Below are positions 1-7,876 of a DNA stretch of 44,929 nt, in pieces. A program made the translations under genes and the position numbers. How positions within the stretch are numbered: the stretch's first letter is position 1; the number at the start of each line of letters is the position of its first letter. Origin of the DNA: Candidatus Aenigmatarchaeota archaeon (lineage in GTDB: Archaea > Aenigmatarchaeota > Aenigmatarchaeia > QMZP01). The notes under the pieces were generated by a model. It was not told the DNA's origin, did not search any database, and was given only the letters and a program-made list of their open reading frames with translations. Where the stretch lies: the NCBI GenBank assembly GCA_026397335.1, contig JAPLVB010000010.1, positions 1-44,929 on the forward strand. The letters run 5' to 3'.

Positions 1-1
1 G

Positions 2-250
2 ATTTACCACGTTTTCTCTGATGGCTATTACGTTAACATAAGAGTTCCGCTACCCAAGAAAACCCTTGAGATAAAGACCGTTACCGGGATTTATCCGGGC
101 GCAAACCTGTTCGAGAGGGAAGTCCATGAGATGCTGGGAGTGGATTTTCCAGGGCATCCTGACCTGAAAGGGCTGTTTCTTAATGAGAAGTCCCCGAAGA
201 CCCCCCTGAGGAAGGAGTTTGGTGAAAAAAGCGATCTTGGAAAAGGATAG
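2..250 (+). CDS. Complex I / membrane hydrogenase 30 kDa (NuoC-like) subunit, 3' end
   Basis: This is the last 82 codons of a gene that begins before the window, ending at TAG 248-250. The protein carries the NuoC-type signature: GIYPGANLFEREVHEMLG followed by GHPDLKGLFL and a closing PLRKEF. The 30 kDa subunit family is found in NADH dehydrogenase, F420H2 dehydrogenase and membrane-bound [NiFe] hydrogenases, where it sits in the peripheral arm beside the 49 kDa subunit. Which complex this is cannot be told from the fragment. The family call is secure; no partner subunit lies downstream. Confidence 0.85.
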   Translation: MYHVFSDGYYVNIRVPLPKKTLEIKTVTGIYPGANLFEREVHEMLGVDFPGHPDLKGLFLNEKSPKTPLRKEFGEKSDLGKG

Positions 251-303
251 ACTTTACTGCTTATCTGTTCTGTATCATTCATTCTCTCAAGCAAATAATA
301 TAA

Positions 304-315
304 GGACAAATGTCC
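304..315. promoter_or_regulatory. Dyad GGACA-AA-TGTCC before the winged-helix gene
   Basis: A perfect 5-bp inverted repeat with a 2-nt spacer lies about 10 nt upstream of the winged-helix ORF, next to an AT-rich TATA-like stretch (CATATATTAAT). Its position suggests an operator for the small DNA-binding protein encoded just downstream. This is inference from position only. Confidence 0.35.
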
Positions 316-325
316 ATATATTAAT

Positions 326-553
326 ATGGGAAGGACAAAAGCTCCAAACGAGAACATAGTCAAGAAAATCAGAGATGTTTTATACAAAAACCCGCAAGGA
401 ATCTGGATAAGGGAGATAGCAAGAAAAAGTGGAATAAGCAAATCATGTGTTCATGTTTATTTAACACACCATATGATCAATGAAATTGAGGAAGTTGTAT
501 CTGTTTCTAGTCTGGTTAAGTTTTACAAGTTGAAAGGGGACAAAAATGTTTGA
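326..553 (+). CDS. Small winged-helix DNA-binding protein
   Basis: A 75-residue basic protein with one winged-helix domain: a helix near residues 9-18, then IREIARKSGISKSCVHVYL as the helix-turn-helix (about 28-46), then a short wing ending in FYKLKG. It overlaps the start of the LAGLIDADG gene by 8 nt, so the two are probably translated together. The pair is AT-rich compared with aef2 downstream, and it sits between a respiratory-complex gene and aef2 where no link is expected, so it looks acquired. It is probably a local regulator of the endonuclease gene. No closer family is recognised. Confidence 0.65.
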   Translation: MGRTKAPNENIVKKIRDVLYKNPQGIWIREIARKSGISKSCVHVYLTHHMINEIEEVVSVSSLVKFYKLKGDKNV

Positions 554-1763
554 TTTGTACAAACTTTCTGGTAATGAAGGAAAGGGATCTATAAGAGCCA
601 TTTTCACAAGAGAGCTAAAAAAGGAGTTTTTAGAATCGGTCAAGGAAATAAGAAGCAAGGTAAAACTTAGAGAATTTTGCGAAAATATTGGCATCGGTTA
701 TACAACCTTTTGGGATTATTCAAACAGGCGAGAATCTGTCCCCTTGTTTCTATTAAAAGAATTGGAGAGCATTTCAGAAAGAAAGTTCAAAATACATGTA
801 CAATGTTTAGAAGCGGGTACAGGTCCTACGAAAAGCAAAGCGAAAGTGGTTGGAGAACTATCAGAAAAGTTAGCAAAAATAATAGGCGCATATGCGGCAG
901 ACGGAAATTTGAGAATGATGTCAACGGATTGGAATGGTAAGAAGGTAACTCATTATGAGCTTGTCTTCAGAGAAGAGTTTGAATCAAATGCAAAGGCTTT
1001 GGTTGACTGGCTAAGTGATGTTTTTGGTATTAAACCGAAAATAAGGGAAGAAAAGAATCATTATTGCGTTTATATAAGCAACAAGATAGTTTTCAGATAT
1101 TTCACAGATGTCTTTGGACTCGATCCAGGCAGAAAAACCGAAATTGTCTCGGCTCCGGAATTTGTGAAAAATTCTTCCCAAAACATAAAGAAATCTTTTA
1201 TAACAGTAGTTTTGATGTTCGATGGTTCAGTCAGCTACAGAAATGGATATGTGGAGCTCTGCTCAAGGAGCAGAAGATTAGCAATAGACACGGCTTTTAT
1301 TCTGAATGAAATCGGAATAGAGCCTGACTATACACGTCTAGAACCGGATGGTTTTGGCAGGTACAGAATTGGGGTAAGAAAATTTGGAAGATTGGAAAAA
1401 TGCCTGGAACTGTTCGAGGCTAAAACTGAAAAATGGTGGAGATTGAAGGAGCATTTGTATGGTTTTGATGGCAAAACCAAAAGCTTAAATATATTGATTG
1501 CAAATCTAGATGAACATTATCCTAAAAAAAGAAAATCTACACTCTCTATAGCAGAGATTGTCAAGTCCGTGGCTTTACTGCAAAACAGAGGTGTACCGTC
1601 GAATTTCAGCAGTATAGCTGAAAGCTTAAATAAAAGTTCCACAGTGATATATGAATATCTAAGAAAACTGGAAAGACTGGAAATATTAAAAACTGAAAGA
1701 TATGGCCAAGGAAAGATTTGGCTCTTAAGTGAAGAATTTCCCTTTCCTAAAAGAGGAGATTAA
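546..1763 (+). CDS. LAGLIDADG homing endonuclease with HTH ends
   Basis: A 405-residue protein with two LAGLIDADG helices: LAKIIGAYAADGNL (about residues 109-122) and FITVVLMFDGSVSYRNGY (about 219-236). The Asp after each (AADG, MFDG) fits the metal-binding acidic residues of a monomeric, two-repeat enzyme. Before them is a helix-turn-helix-like segment (CENIGIGYTTFWDYSNRR); after them is a winged helix (about 335-400, IAESLNKSSTVIYEYLRKL). LAGLIDADG enzymes cut long DNA sites and drive homing of introns or inteins. The stop codon TAA 1761-1763 directly abuts the aef2 start codon, and the gene's last codons contain the aef2 ribosome-binding site (AGAGGAG). The aef2 intron begins only 83 nt downstream, so this free-standing enzyme is the obvious candidate for having moved that intron. 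Both helices and acidic residues look intact. Confidence 0.85.
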   Translation: MFDLYKLSGNEGKGSIRAIFTRELKKEFLESVKEIRSKVKLREFCENIGIGYTTFWDYSNRRESVPLFLLKELESISERKFKIHVQCLEAGTGPTKSKAKVVGELSEKLAKIIGAYAADGNLRMMSTDWNGKKVTHYELVFREEFESNAKALVDWLSDVFGIKPKIREEKNHYCVYISNKIVFRYFTDVFGLDPGRKTEIVSAPEFVKNSSQNIKKSFITVVLMFDGSVSYRNGYVELCSRSRRLAIDTAFILNEIGIEPDYTRLEPDGFGRYRIGVRKFGRLEKCLELFEAKTEKWWRLKEHLYGFDGKTKSLNILIANLDEHYPKKRKSTLSIAEIVKSVALLQNRGVPSNFSSIAESLNKSSTVIYEYLRKLERLEILKTERYGQGKIWLLSEEFPFPKRGD

Positions 1764-3988
1764 ATGGCAAAAGACGTTGCAGAAACAGTCAGGGTTTTGA
1801 TGAGGAAACCAGAGCATATCAGGAACATAGGAATCGTGGCGCATATATAGAATTAGCATTAGGCTATTTCTAATGTTAAGACCATGGTAAAACTACGTTT
1901 TCTGACAACCTCCTAGCTGGAGCTGGCATGATTTCCCAGGAGCTGGCCGGAAAACAACTGATGATGGATTTTGACAAGCAGGAGCAGGAGAGGGGAATCA
2001 CTATTTATGCTGCCAATGTTTCCATGGTTCACGAGTATCACGGAAAGGATTATCTGATAAACCTGATTGACACTCCCGGACACGTGGACTTCGGCGGTGA
2101 CGTCACACGAGCGATGAGGGCAGTAGATGGTGTGGTGGTGCTTGCAGACGCGGTGGAAGGATGCATGCCACAGACTGAGACTGTGATAAGGCAGGCCCTC
2201 AAGGAGAGGGTAAGGCCTGTCCTTTTCATAAACAAGACCGACCGTCTCATAAAAGAGCTCAAGCTCACTCCTGAGCAGATGCAGGAAAGGTTCAAGAACA
2301 TAATCACGGAAGTCAATCTTCTCATACACAAATTTGCAGAGGATGAGTACAAGGACAAGTGGACAGTCAATGTGAATGATGGTTCCGTCGCTTTTGGTTC
2401 TGCCACCAAGAAATGGGCCATTTCCATTCCGGTAATGCAGAAGAAGGGAATAACATTCAAGGATATTATAGAGATGACGGAAAAAGAGAAGGAGAATGAG
2501 CTCTCTGAAAAGAGTCCGCTTCATGCTGTTGTTCTGGACATGATCATACACCATCTTCCAAACCCTCTTGTGGCGCAGAAATACAGGATCCCGAAAATCT
2601 GGCCGGGTGACATTCATTCTGATATAGGAAAGGATATGGTTACATGCAACCCTGAAGGGAGCCTTGCAGGAATCGTAACCAAAATCTACCCTGATCCTCA
2701 CGCTGGTTATGTTGCAACCGTCAGAATTTTCTCCGGAAAAATAGAAAAGGGACAGGAGGTCTATCTTGTGAACAGGCTGAAGAGTGAGAGGGTGCAGCAA
2801 GTCTCCATATACAAAGGCCAGCAGAGAGTGCAGATGGACGAGGTTCTTGCAGGAAACATAGTCGGGATTGTGGGCCTGAAGGACGCGTCATCAGGCGAGA
2901 CTGTATGCAGTCCTGACAGCCCGATGCCCGGATTCGAGGCTATAAAGCACATATTCGAGCCGGTCGTAACGAAAGCAATAGAGCCCAAGCATCCGAAAGA
3001 CCTTTCAAAGCTTATAGAGTTCCTGAAGAAAACCAGCAGGGAAGACCCGACCCTCCAGATAAAGATAAACGAGGAGACAGGAGAGTACCTGGTTTCGGGG
3101 TTGGGAGAGCTGCACATAAACGCAAAAGTCGAGAACAAGCTCAAGGATGAAGGGATAGAGGTTGACATATCCCCGCCAATCGTGATATACAGGGAGGGTC
3201 TCAAGTCAGTCACGCCACAAGCTACCGAAGGAAAATCCCCCAACAAGCACAACAGGTTCTACCTGATTGCGGCTCCGCTTGAGAAGGAAGTTTATGACGC
3301 AATGAAAAGGGGGGAGATTGGGGACACGGAGATAAAGAAGAAGGACCAGGGGCTTGTGGAGACACTTGTCAAATACGGAATGGACAGGGATGAGATAAAG
3401 AAGATAAAAATGATATACAACAGGAACGTTTTCATAGATGCCACCCACGGGGTGCATGCGATTCTTGAGATCATGGAGATGGTCAAGGAGGCATTCAAGG
3501 AGGCGATGGACGAGGGGCCGCTGGCAAGGGAGCCCTGCTCTGGCGTGAAAGTCATGCTTGTGGATGCAAAGCTTCATGAGGATGCCATACACCGGGGGCC
3601 TGCACAGGTTATCCCGGCAGTCAGGCGCGCCATAAGGAACGCAATGATTGGAGGAAAATCGTTCATCCTCGAGCCCAAGCAGATTATCAGGATAGATGTT
3701 CCCACAGAGGAGCTGAGCGGCGCGATGAAAGAAGTGAACAACAGGCGCGGCCAGATAATCGAGATGTCAGAGGAGAGAGGGACCACAATAATCAAGGCGA
3801 AACTGCCAGTAGCGGAGATGTTCGGCTTCAACTCCTCCCTCAAGTCATCCACAGGTGGCAAGGGATTCTTCTGGCTTATAGACATAGTTTACGAGCCCCT
3901 GCCAAAAGAACTGGAAACCAAGGTAGTCAACCATATCAAGCAGAGGAAGGGCATATCAGACGCGAAGGAAGAGGAAGAAGAGGAATAG
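1764..3988 (+). CDS. fusA: Elongation factor 2, interrupted by a 32-nt BHB intron (join 1764..1846, 1879..3988)
   Basis: aEF-2 is the GTPase that translocates the ribosome. Read directly, the frame opens at ATG 1764 and hits TAG 1848-1850 after 28 codons (..RNIGIVAHI). Removing 1847-1878 joins CAT-AT to AGACCATGG, gives AHIDHGKTTFSDN, and yields 730 residues, the usual aEF-2 length. Other G motifs are present: ERGITI, DTPGHVDF, NKTD (usual form NKVD). Near the C-terminus is the diphthamide loop HEDAIHRGPAQ; the His of IHRG is the diphthamide target. An ORF caller would start at ATG 1928 and lose the P-loop, which would be non-functional, so the spliced reading is strongly preferred. The gene is more GC-rich than the endonuclease gene upstream. 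It converges on a GNAT-like gene with one base between the stops. Confidence 0.93.
1847..1878 (+). other. Bulge-helix-bulge intron within the aef2 P-loop
   Basis: The 32-nt insert is not a multiple of three and contains an in-frame TAG. The RNA can form a complete BHB motif: inner helix UAGAA 1848-1852 with UUCUA 1868-1872; 5' bulge AUA 1845-1847; central 4-bp helix GCAU 1841-1844 with AUGU 1873-1876; 3' bulge UAA 1877-1879; outer exon helix C1840-G1880 and 1833-1839 with 1882-1888, with A1881 bulged. Cutting after the second base of each bulge, as archaeal splicing endonucleases do, removes exactly 1847-1878 and restores the Ile codon ATA followed by GAC. An alternative 10-bp hairpin (1853-1862 with 1870-1879) is mutually exclusive with this fold. 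Confidence 0.88.
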
Positions 3989-3989
3989 G

Positions 3990-4646
3990 CTACTTGAGAT
4001 ATTTCCACACCATACTCTCTTCAGAGGGATATGTAACCAGCATTCTGCACCGATTGATTGCTTTGTATCCATCCCTGATTTTCTTGTTCATCTCTCTTTC
4101 AGAATTGGCTTCAAACACTATCTTCTGGCCTTCCTTTTCAAGAATGTGTTCTTTGGATTTGTAACCTTTTTCCTTACAATTCAGCTTTTTTGTGAATAGT
4201 TCTATCCCTTCATTCGTGACGCAAAGGCCGGAAAATCCTATTACCCTGAGATTCGCATTTTCTCTTCTGAGATTGCTTACAATTCCTGAAAGGTCAGTCA
4301 AACATTTTTGATATAATTTGCCTATGGTTGGGTCTAGTTTTTCTATATGATACACGTGTATTCCGAGTTTTTTATCCCTTGAATTATCAAATATTGTCCT
4401 TGCATCCAAGTCTGATTCAGCAAGCTCGCCATTAATTAATCCTGTCCAGCCTTCAGCATTAAGCGGGATTGTGCTGCACATCCCACAAACACTATTGCCT
4501 TTTTCATAAACCAATCCGAATTCAGGATTTCTTTGATACCACTTATCCAGTATTTTAGGGGTCACTGGTGAGCGGGTAGGATAAACTTTCCTGTCTAATT
4601 CAAGCAATAATGCATAATCGGCTTTCTGAATTGGCCGTGAAATCAT
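3990..4646 (-). CDS. GNAT-like acetyltransferase, putative
   Basis: A 218-residue protein starting at ATG 4646; a TTG nine bases upstream is less likely. The N-terminus (ISRPIQKADYALLLELDRKVYP) resembles the first strand and helix of the GNAT fold, and the middle (FGLVYEKGNSVCGMCSTIPLN) resembles its central hairpin. The acetyl-CoA loop is poorly conserved, so the substrate and even the activity are uncertain. It lies 5 nt downstream of the 92-residue gene on the same strand and probably shares its transcript. It converges on aef2. Confidence 0.5.
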   Translation of the reverse strand: MISRPIQKADYALLLELDRKVYPTRSPVTPKILDKWYQRNPEFGLVYEKGNSVCGMCSTIPLNAEGWTGLINGELAESDLDARTIFDNSRDKKLGIHVYHIEKLDPTIGKLYQKCLTDLSGIVSNLRRENANLRVIGFSGLCVTNEGIELFTKKLNCKEKGYKSKEHILEKEGQKIVFEANSEREMNKKIRDGYKAINRCRMLVTYPSEESMVWKYLK

Positions 4647-4651
4647 ATAAA

Positions 4652-4930
4652 TCAAACCTCAACCTCTTTCTTTCCGTCCCAGACCTTTCTCTGGGTTTTC
4701 TCCTCTTTCGGAATCAGGGCGAGATACCTTCCTCCTTTTGTTGGTATTAGGAAGTAATGTACTTGCTCCCCTTTCTCATTCGTGAGGATTATGCTCACCT
4801 TCCCGCCTTCCGCCTTCGTCCCGTCCGGGTAGACGTACGTGTATCTCACGAATCTTCCCTTGTCTATCAGCAGCCGCACTTCTGTCTCGCCTTTCCTGTT
4901 CTTCGTCAGGACGGACTCAGGGTACTTCAT
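4652..4930 (-). CDS. Hypothetical small basic protein
   Basis: A 92-residue protein starting at MKYPESVLTKNRKG; an ATG 7 codons further upstream is possible. It is rich in alternating beta-strand patterns (EVRLLIDKGRFVRYTYVYPDG, HYFLIPTKGGRYLALIPK) with many Lys and Gly, which suggests a small beta-barrel or sheet. I do not recognise the family. It is transcribed divergently from the DUF460 gene; the shared 40-bp spacer holds AT-rich promoter-like sequence on both strands. The GNAT-like gene follows on the same strand. Confidence 0.5.
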   Translation of the reverse strand: MKYPESVLTKNRKGETEVRLLIDKGRFVRYTYVYPDGTKAEGGKVSIILTNEKGEQVHYFLIPTKGGRYLALIPKEEKTQRKVWDGKKEVEV

Positions 4931-4970
4931 AATGAGAATATAAAAGTGCACAATTTAAATAATATCTTGA

Positions 4971-5474
4971 ATGAGAGAAGGCAAGCCCCTGATTATAGGC
5001 ATTGATCCGGGAACCACAACTGGCATTGCTGTTTTTGACCTTGACGGAAAGCTTCTTCTGATAAAAAGCGGCAAGAATCTCGCGAAGTCCGGCATCTCCA
5101 GAATCGTCTCGGATGCGGGAAACCCCATAATAGTGTCAAGCGACATAAAGCCTACCCCAAGGGCTGTGCAGAACGTGGCAACCATATTTTCTGCCAGGAT
5201 TATAGAGCCGGGAGAGACATTCTCAAGGAAGGAGAAGCATGAGACTGCAAGGGGGTACATGAAGCTTCACGGAAGGGTGTGGGCAAACAGGCACGAGAGG
5301 GACGCGCTGGTCTCGGGGATATACGCATGGAAGCAGGTAAGGCAGATTGTTGACAGGATGAACTCCAGGCTCAGGAAGGCGCGGGTAACCGACAGCTCAG
5401 TGCGCCACAGGATAATGGTGGAGGTCCTGCTTGGAAAGAATAGTATAGACTCAGCTATAAAGAGGCATGCCTGA
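4971..5474 (+). CDS. DUF460 (RNase H-fold) protein
   Basis: A 167-residue protein opening with LIIGIDPGTTTGIAVFDLDG, the first strand pair of an RNase H/RuvC-like fold with the expected Asp, as in the archaeal DUF460 family. A second motif, IVSSDIKPTPRAVQNVA, and the later HERDALVSGIYAWKQ, supply further acidic residues where RuvC-like enzymes keep theirs. Some DUF460 members are much longer; this one is essentially the RNase H core. Its role is unknown; a nucleic-acid function is inferred from the fold. The TATA-like AATATAAAAG about 35 nt upstream fits a short leader. Confidence 0.7.
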   Translation: MREGKPLIIGIDPGTTTGIAVFDLDGKLLLIKSGKNLAKSGISRIVSDAGNPIIVSSDIKPTPRAVQNVATIFSARIIEPGETFSRKEKHETARGYMKLHGRVWANRHERDALVSGIYAWKQVRQIVDRMNSRLRKARVTDSSVRHRIMVEVLLGKNSIDSAIKRHA

Positions 5475-5477
5475 CTT

Positions 5478-6431
5478 TCACTGCCTGTTGTTTCCCAAAT
5501 TTGCTATCAATTCCTCATCCAGGTAATCGTACTTGTATTTTTCTATTATAATATTGGAGTTGTACCAGCACTCTTTTATCACGTCCTCCAGTCTATCCTT
5601 GTAAAAAAGCCTCTTGTCCTTTTCCCTTGCACTTTTAATCAGAAGGGCCTCCGCTTTTGGCAGGTAAATTGACACATTGTCAAAAGCGTTTGCAAGCCTT
5701 TTGCGTATGAGCGCTTCTTGCATAAGCCTGAAAAAATCATCAAAAGATATGTCTCTTTCGGGTGCAATACATTTTGAGGCCCATCTGAAAGGTTTGTATT
5801 TCTTGATCAGGGATTCAAGTTCCCCTTTTTCCTGGCATTCATTGAACCTTTTCCTCTGAAAGTCCTCGTCAATTATCTCCTCAGGTTTCGTATTTCCTTT
5901 CCTATCCGCTATCTTTATTGTAATCTTGCCTATGTCAAGGTTCCTCCTTCTGCTCAAGGAAAAGATTTCTTTTTCCATGTAACCCATGTATTTCATGTTC
6001 GGCCTGTGAGTTATCTTGTCATCTATATAGCACACCATTTTGCCTTCTTTCCCGAAATCGGCAAGAAGAATGTTAAGATAGACAAAACCCTCTTTGAAAT
6101 TTCTAGGTAAACCGGAATAGGGACGTAAACGAGAATAGGGATTGAAAACTTCCACAGGCTTTCCGTCAATTTTTCCTTGTTCCGGAACATCGTGAAGGTC
6201 TGTTGCACAGAGAATTATATCCTTGTAATTAGTTGGTTGTAGTATGTAACCCATAATTTCTTCCATTTCTAACGGATGAATTATATATGGTTCTCCTGTA
6301 TCCCTGTACTGCCCTTTGTATGCTTCTCTTGCTATTTGACGGCACTGGAGACGCATTTTTTCGCCGATTGGCAAATCTGCTAAATCCTGTTCTGAAAAAC
6401 TGCCTATTAAACCACTATTTTGAAAATCCAT
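5478..6431 (-). CDS. RelA/SpoT-like HD-domain protein
   Basis: A 317-residue protein resembling the (p)ppGpp hydrolase HD domain. In order it shows AREAYKGQYRDTGEPYIIHP (about residues 34-53), CATDLHDVPEQGKIDG (about 91-106; the HD pair, with the ED of bacterial enzymes changed to EQ) and KITIKIADRKGN (about 171-182; the distal metal Asp, as in LADRLHN of SpoT). The remainder is helical and unlike bacterial synthetase or TGS/ACT regions, so any activity is probably hydrolytic (MESH1-like) and not synthetic. Archaea usually lack RelA/SpoT, so the substrate is open. It converges on the DUF460 gene with 3 nt between them. Confidence 0.65.
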   Translation of the reverse strand: MDFQNSGLIGSFSEQDLADLPIGEKMRLQCRQIAREAYKGQYRDTGEPYIIHPLEMEEIMGYILQPTNYKDIILCATDLHDVPEQGKIDGKPVEVFNPYSRLRPYSGLPRNFKEGFVYLNILLADFGKEGKMVCYIDDKITHRPNMKYMGYMEKEIFSLSRRRNLDIGKITIKIADRKGNTKPEEIIDEDFQRKRFNECQEKGELESLIKKYKPFRWASKCIAPERDISFDDFFRLMQEALIRKRLANAFDNVSIYLPKAEALLIKSAREKDKRLFYKDRLEDVIKECWYNSNIIIEKYKYDYLDEELIANLGNNRQ

Positions 6432-6529
6432 ATTATCAAAAAGCGAATAACTTTTAAATAGCTGCTTGGTTTCAGCGATTTGAATATAAGAGCCCCTCTT
6501 TTAAGTCCCCAAAACTAAATATTAAATAA

Positions 6530-7195
6530 ATGAAGAAAGGAAGAGCCAGAAGGAAGGCAGCCAAGTTACCCTCTGTCAAAAAACCCGGGCGAACGAAGCT
6601 AACTAGAGACCAGCAAAAACTCTGGGAGACCTTCATGTTTCTTGTCAAGGTTCTGGTCCTTTCCATTCCGCTTTATTTCATCATACTTTTCAGCATCAGC
6701 CTTGCTCCCATGCAGCAGGCTGATGCGACTGTCTCTTCAGCGATTTTGAGGGCCATGGGTTACGCTGTCCAGCAGGATGGGGCTTATATTACTGTGGGGA
6801 CTCAGAAGCCTTTTTCATTCTACCTGACTGAAGACTGCACTGCATGGAAATCTATCCTGTTCCTGTTCGCGCTCATTTTCGCAGTCCCGAAGATTGGAAT
6901 GAAGAGAAGAATCATTGGCCTTGGAGCAGGGATTCCTGTATTGTGGCTGGGGAACCAGGCAAGGATATTGGGGGTGGTTCTTACGGAAAGGGTCACAAGC
7001 GTCCAGTTCGCCATGTTCACGCATGACTTTTTCTGGAGGGTTTTCCTTGTCTTCCTTGTCATTGGACTGTGGCTTGTCTGGATGAAACCTCCAGCCTTAA
7101 ACCACAAAATATATCCGAAGAGGCTTGGAATAAGACCCCGGTTCCGGATGAAAAACCCCTTTCCAAGGCTTATAACAAAGAAAAGCAAAAAATAA
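6530..7195 (+). CDS. Archaeosortase/exosortase-family transpeptidase
   Basis: A 221-residue membrane protein with a basic N-terminus and four to five hydrophobic segments. The archaeosortase catalytic positions are visible: Cys in LTEDCTAWKS (about residue 103), Arg in LGNQARILGVV (about 144) and His in FTHDFFWR (about 165). These enzymes cleave C-terminal tripartite sorting signals of surface proteins and may attach them to lipid. The next gene starts 2 nt downstream and encodes a membrane-anchored protein, which suggests an operon. No matching PGF-type sorting motif is visible in this window, so the client proteins must be elsewhere or use another signal. Confidence 0.8.
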   Translation: MKKGRARRKAAKLPSVKKPGRTKLTRDQQKLWETFMFLVKVLVLSIPLYFIILFSISLAPMQQADATVSSAILRAMGYAVQQDGAYITVGTQKPFSFYLTEDCTAWKSILFLFALIFAVPKIGMKRRIIGLGAGIPVLWLGNQARILGVVLTERVTSVQFAMFTHDFFWRVFLVFLVIGLWLVWMKPPALNHKIYPKRLGIRPRFRMKNPFPRLITKKSKK

Positions 7196-7197
7196 TC

Positions 7198-7866
7198 ATG
7201 AACGTGGACTGGGCTGTCGCTGTCTCTGTCTTTCTGATATTTGTCGGGATAGGAATGGCCTACTATTGGGGACTGTTTGAGACGAACTCTAACCCTGTTG
7301 GCACATCCCTTGATATAGTGAACAAAAAAATCCTGGATTTCCTCATAATAGATTCATGGAAGGTTCCTGTAAGGTACAATTCCTCCGGCAGCGGGTTGGC
7401 TGTGCTGTACCTTGATTTTTCATGGCCTGAAGGGACGAAAAACTCCACAAGGATTCTGGATTCGGGCCTGCCGCTATCCTGCATGTTCCAGGGGGACAGG
7501 CTCTATTTCCAGGCTAACGTTCAAGAAGGTGACAATGATTTTCTCATGACATTCTCCAACACCAGCAGTCCTCTTGCCTGCAATTCCGCTCTGGAGACGG
7601 CAAACAGCAATGCTTCTCTTCCCTTGGCTTCTGAGCGCTCCATATCCGTTTCCCAGTCAAACATAGACTATATGCTTGCTACAGATTATAGCCAGTTCAG
7701 GCAGTCCCTGGGCATAACCAGAAATTTCAGGGTTGAGATAGATTCTGGAATCGTTTCTTTTTTAGGGCCTCAGCCTCCTGCATTCACGAATACGTACGTG
7801 AAGGAAAGCCGCTACCTCATTCAGGAGACAGGCCAGCCAGTAACAGTAAGGGTCATGGTGTGGTAG
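7198..7866 (+). CDS. Membrane-anchored extracellular protein linked to the archaeosortase
   Basis: A 222-residue protein starting at ATG 7198, two bases after the archaeosortase stop. It has one N-terminal membrane helix (AVAVSVFLIFVGIGMAYYWGL, about residues 6-26) without a cleavage site, followed by an extracytoplasmic region rich in Ser, Asn and aromatic residues. Candidate N-glycosylation sequons include NSS and NTS. Two Cys residues could pair. I recognise no family. Tight coupling to the archaeosortase suggests an accessory or client role. A longer frame opens at ATG 7069 but overlaps the archaeosortase by 127 nt and is unlikely. Confidence 0.6.
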   Translation: MNVDWAVAVSVFLIFVGIGMAYYWGLFETNSNPVGTSLDIVNKKILDFLIIDSWKVPVRYNSSGSGLAVLYLDFSWPEGTKNSTRILDSGLPLSCMFQGDRLYFQANVQEGDNDFLMTFSNTSSPLACNSALETANSNASLPLASERSISVSQSNIDYMLATDYSQFRQSLGITRNFRVEIDSGIVSFLGPQPPAFTNTYVKESRYLIQETGQPVTVRVMVW

Positions 7867-7876
7867 GCCATCAGAA

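Noticed and set aside
1847..1878. Simple frameshift pseudogenisation of aef2
   Set aside because: The rest of the gene is fully conserved, aEF-2 is essential, and the insert removes cleanly at BHB cut sites.
1845..1881. Translational bypassing (hopping) over the aef2 insert, as in phage T4 gene 60
   Set aside because: The TAG directly after the last exon codon and the stem-loop invite the idea, but the take-off codon ATA has no matching landing codon before GAC (it is TAA), while a BHB with exact cut positions explains the gap fully.
1928..3988. aef2 beginning at ATG 1928 as a 686-residue protein
   Set aside because: This would remove the P-loop GTP-binding motif that is encoded intact upstream once the 32 nt are spliced out.
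7069..7197. Upstream extension of the membrane-anchored protein to ATG 7069
   Set aside because: It would overlap the archaeosortase gene by 127 nt and bury the signal anchor behind 43 unconvincing residues.
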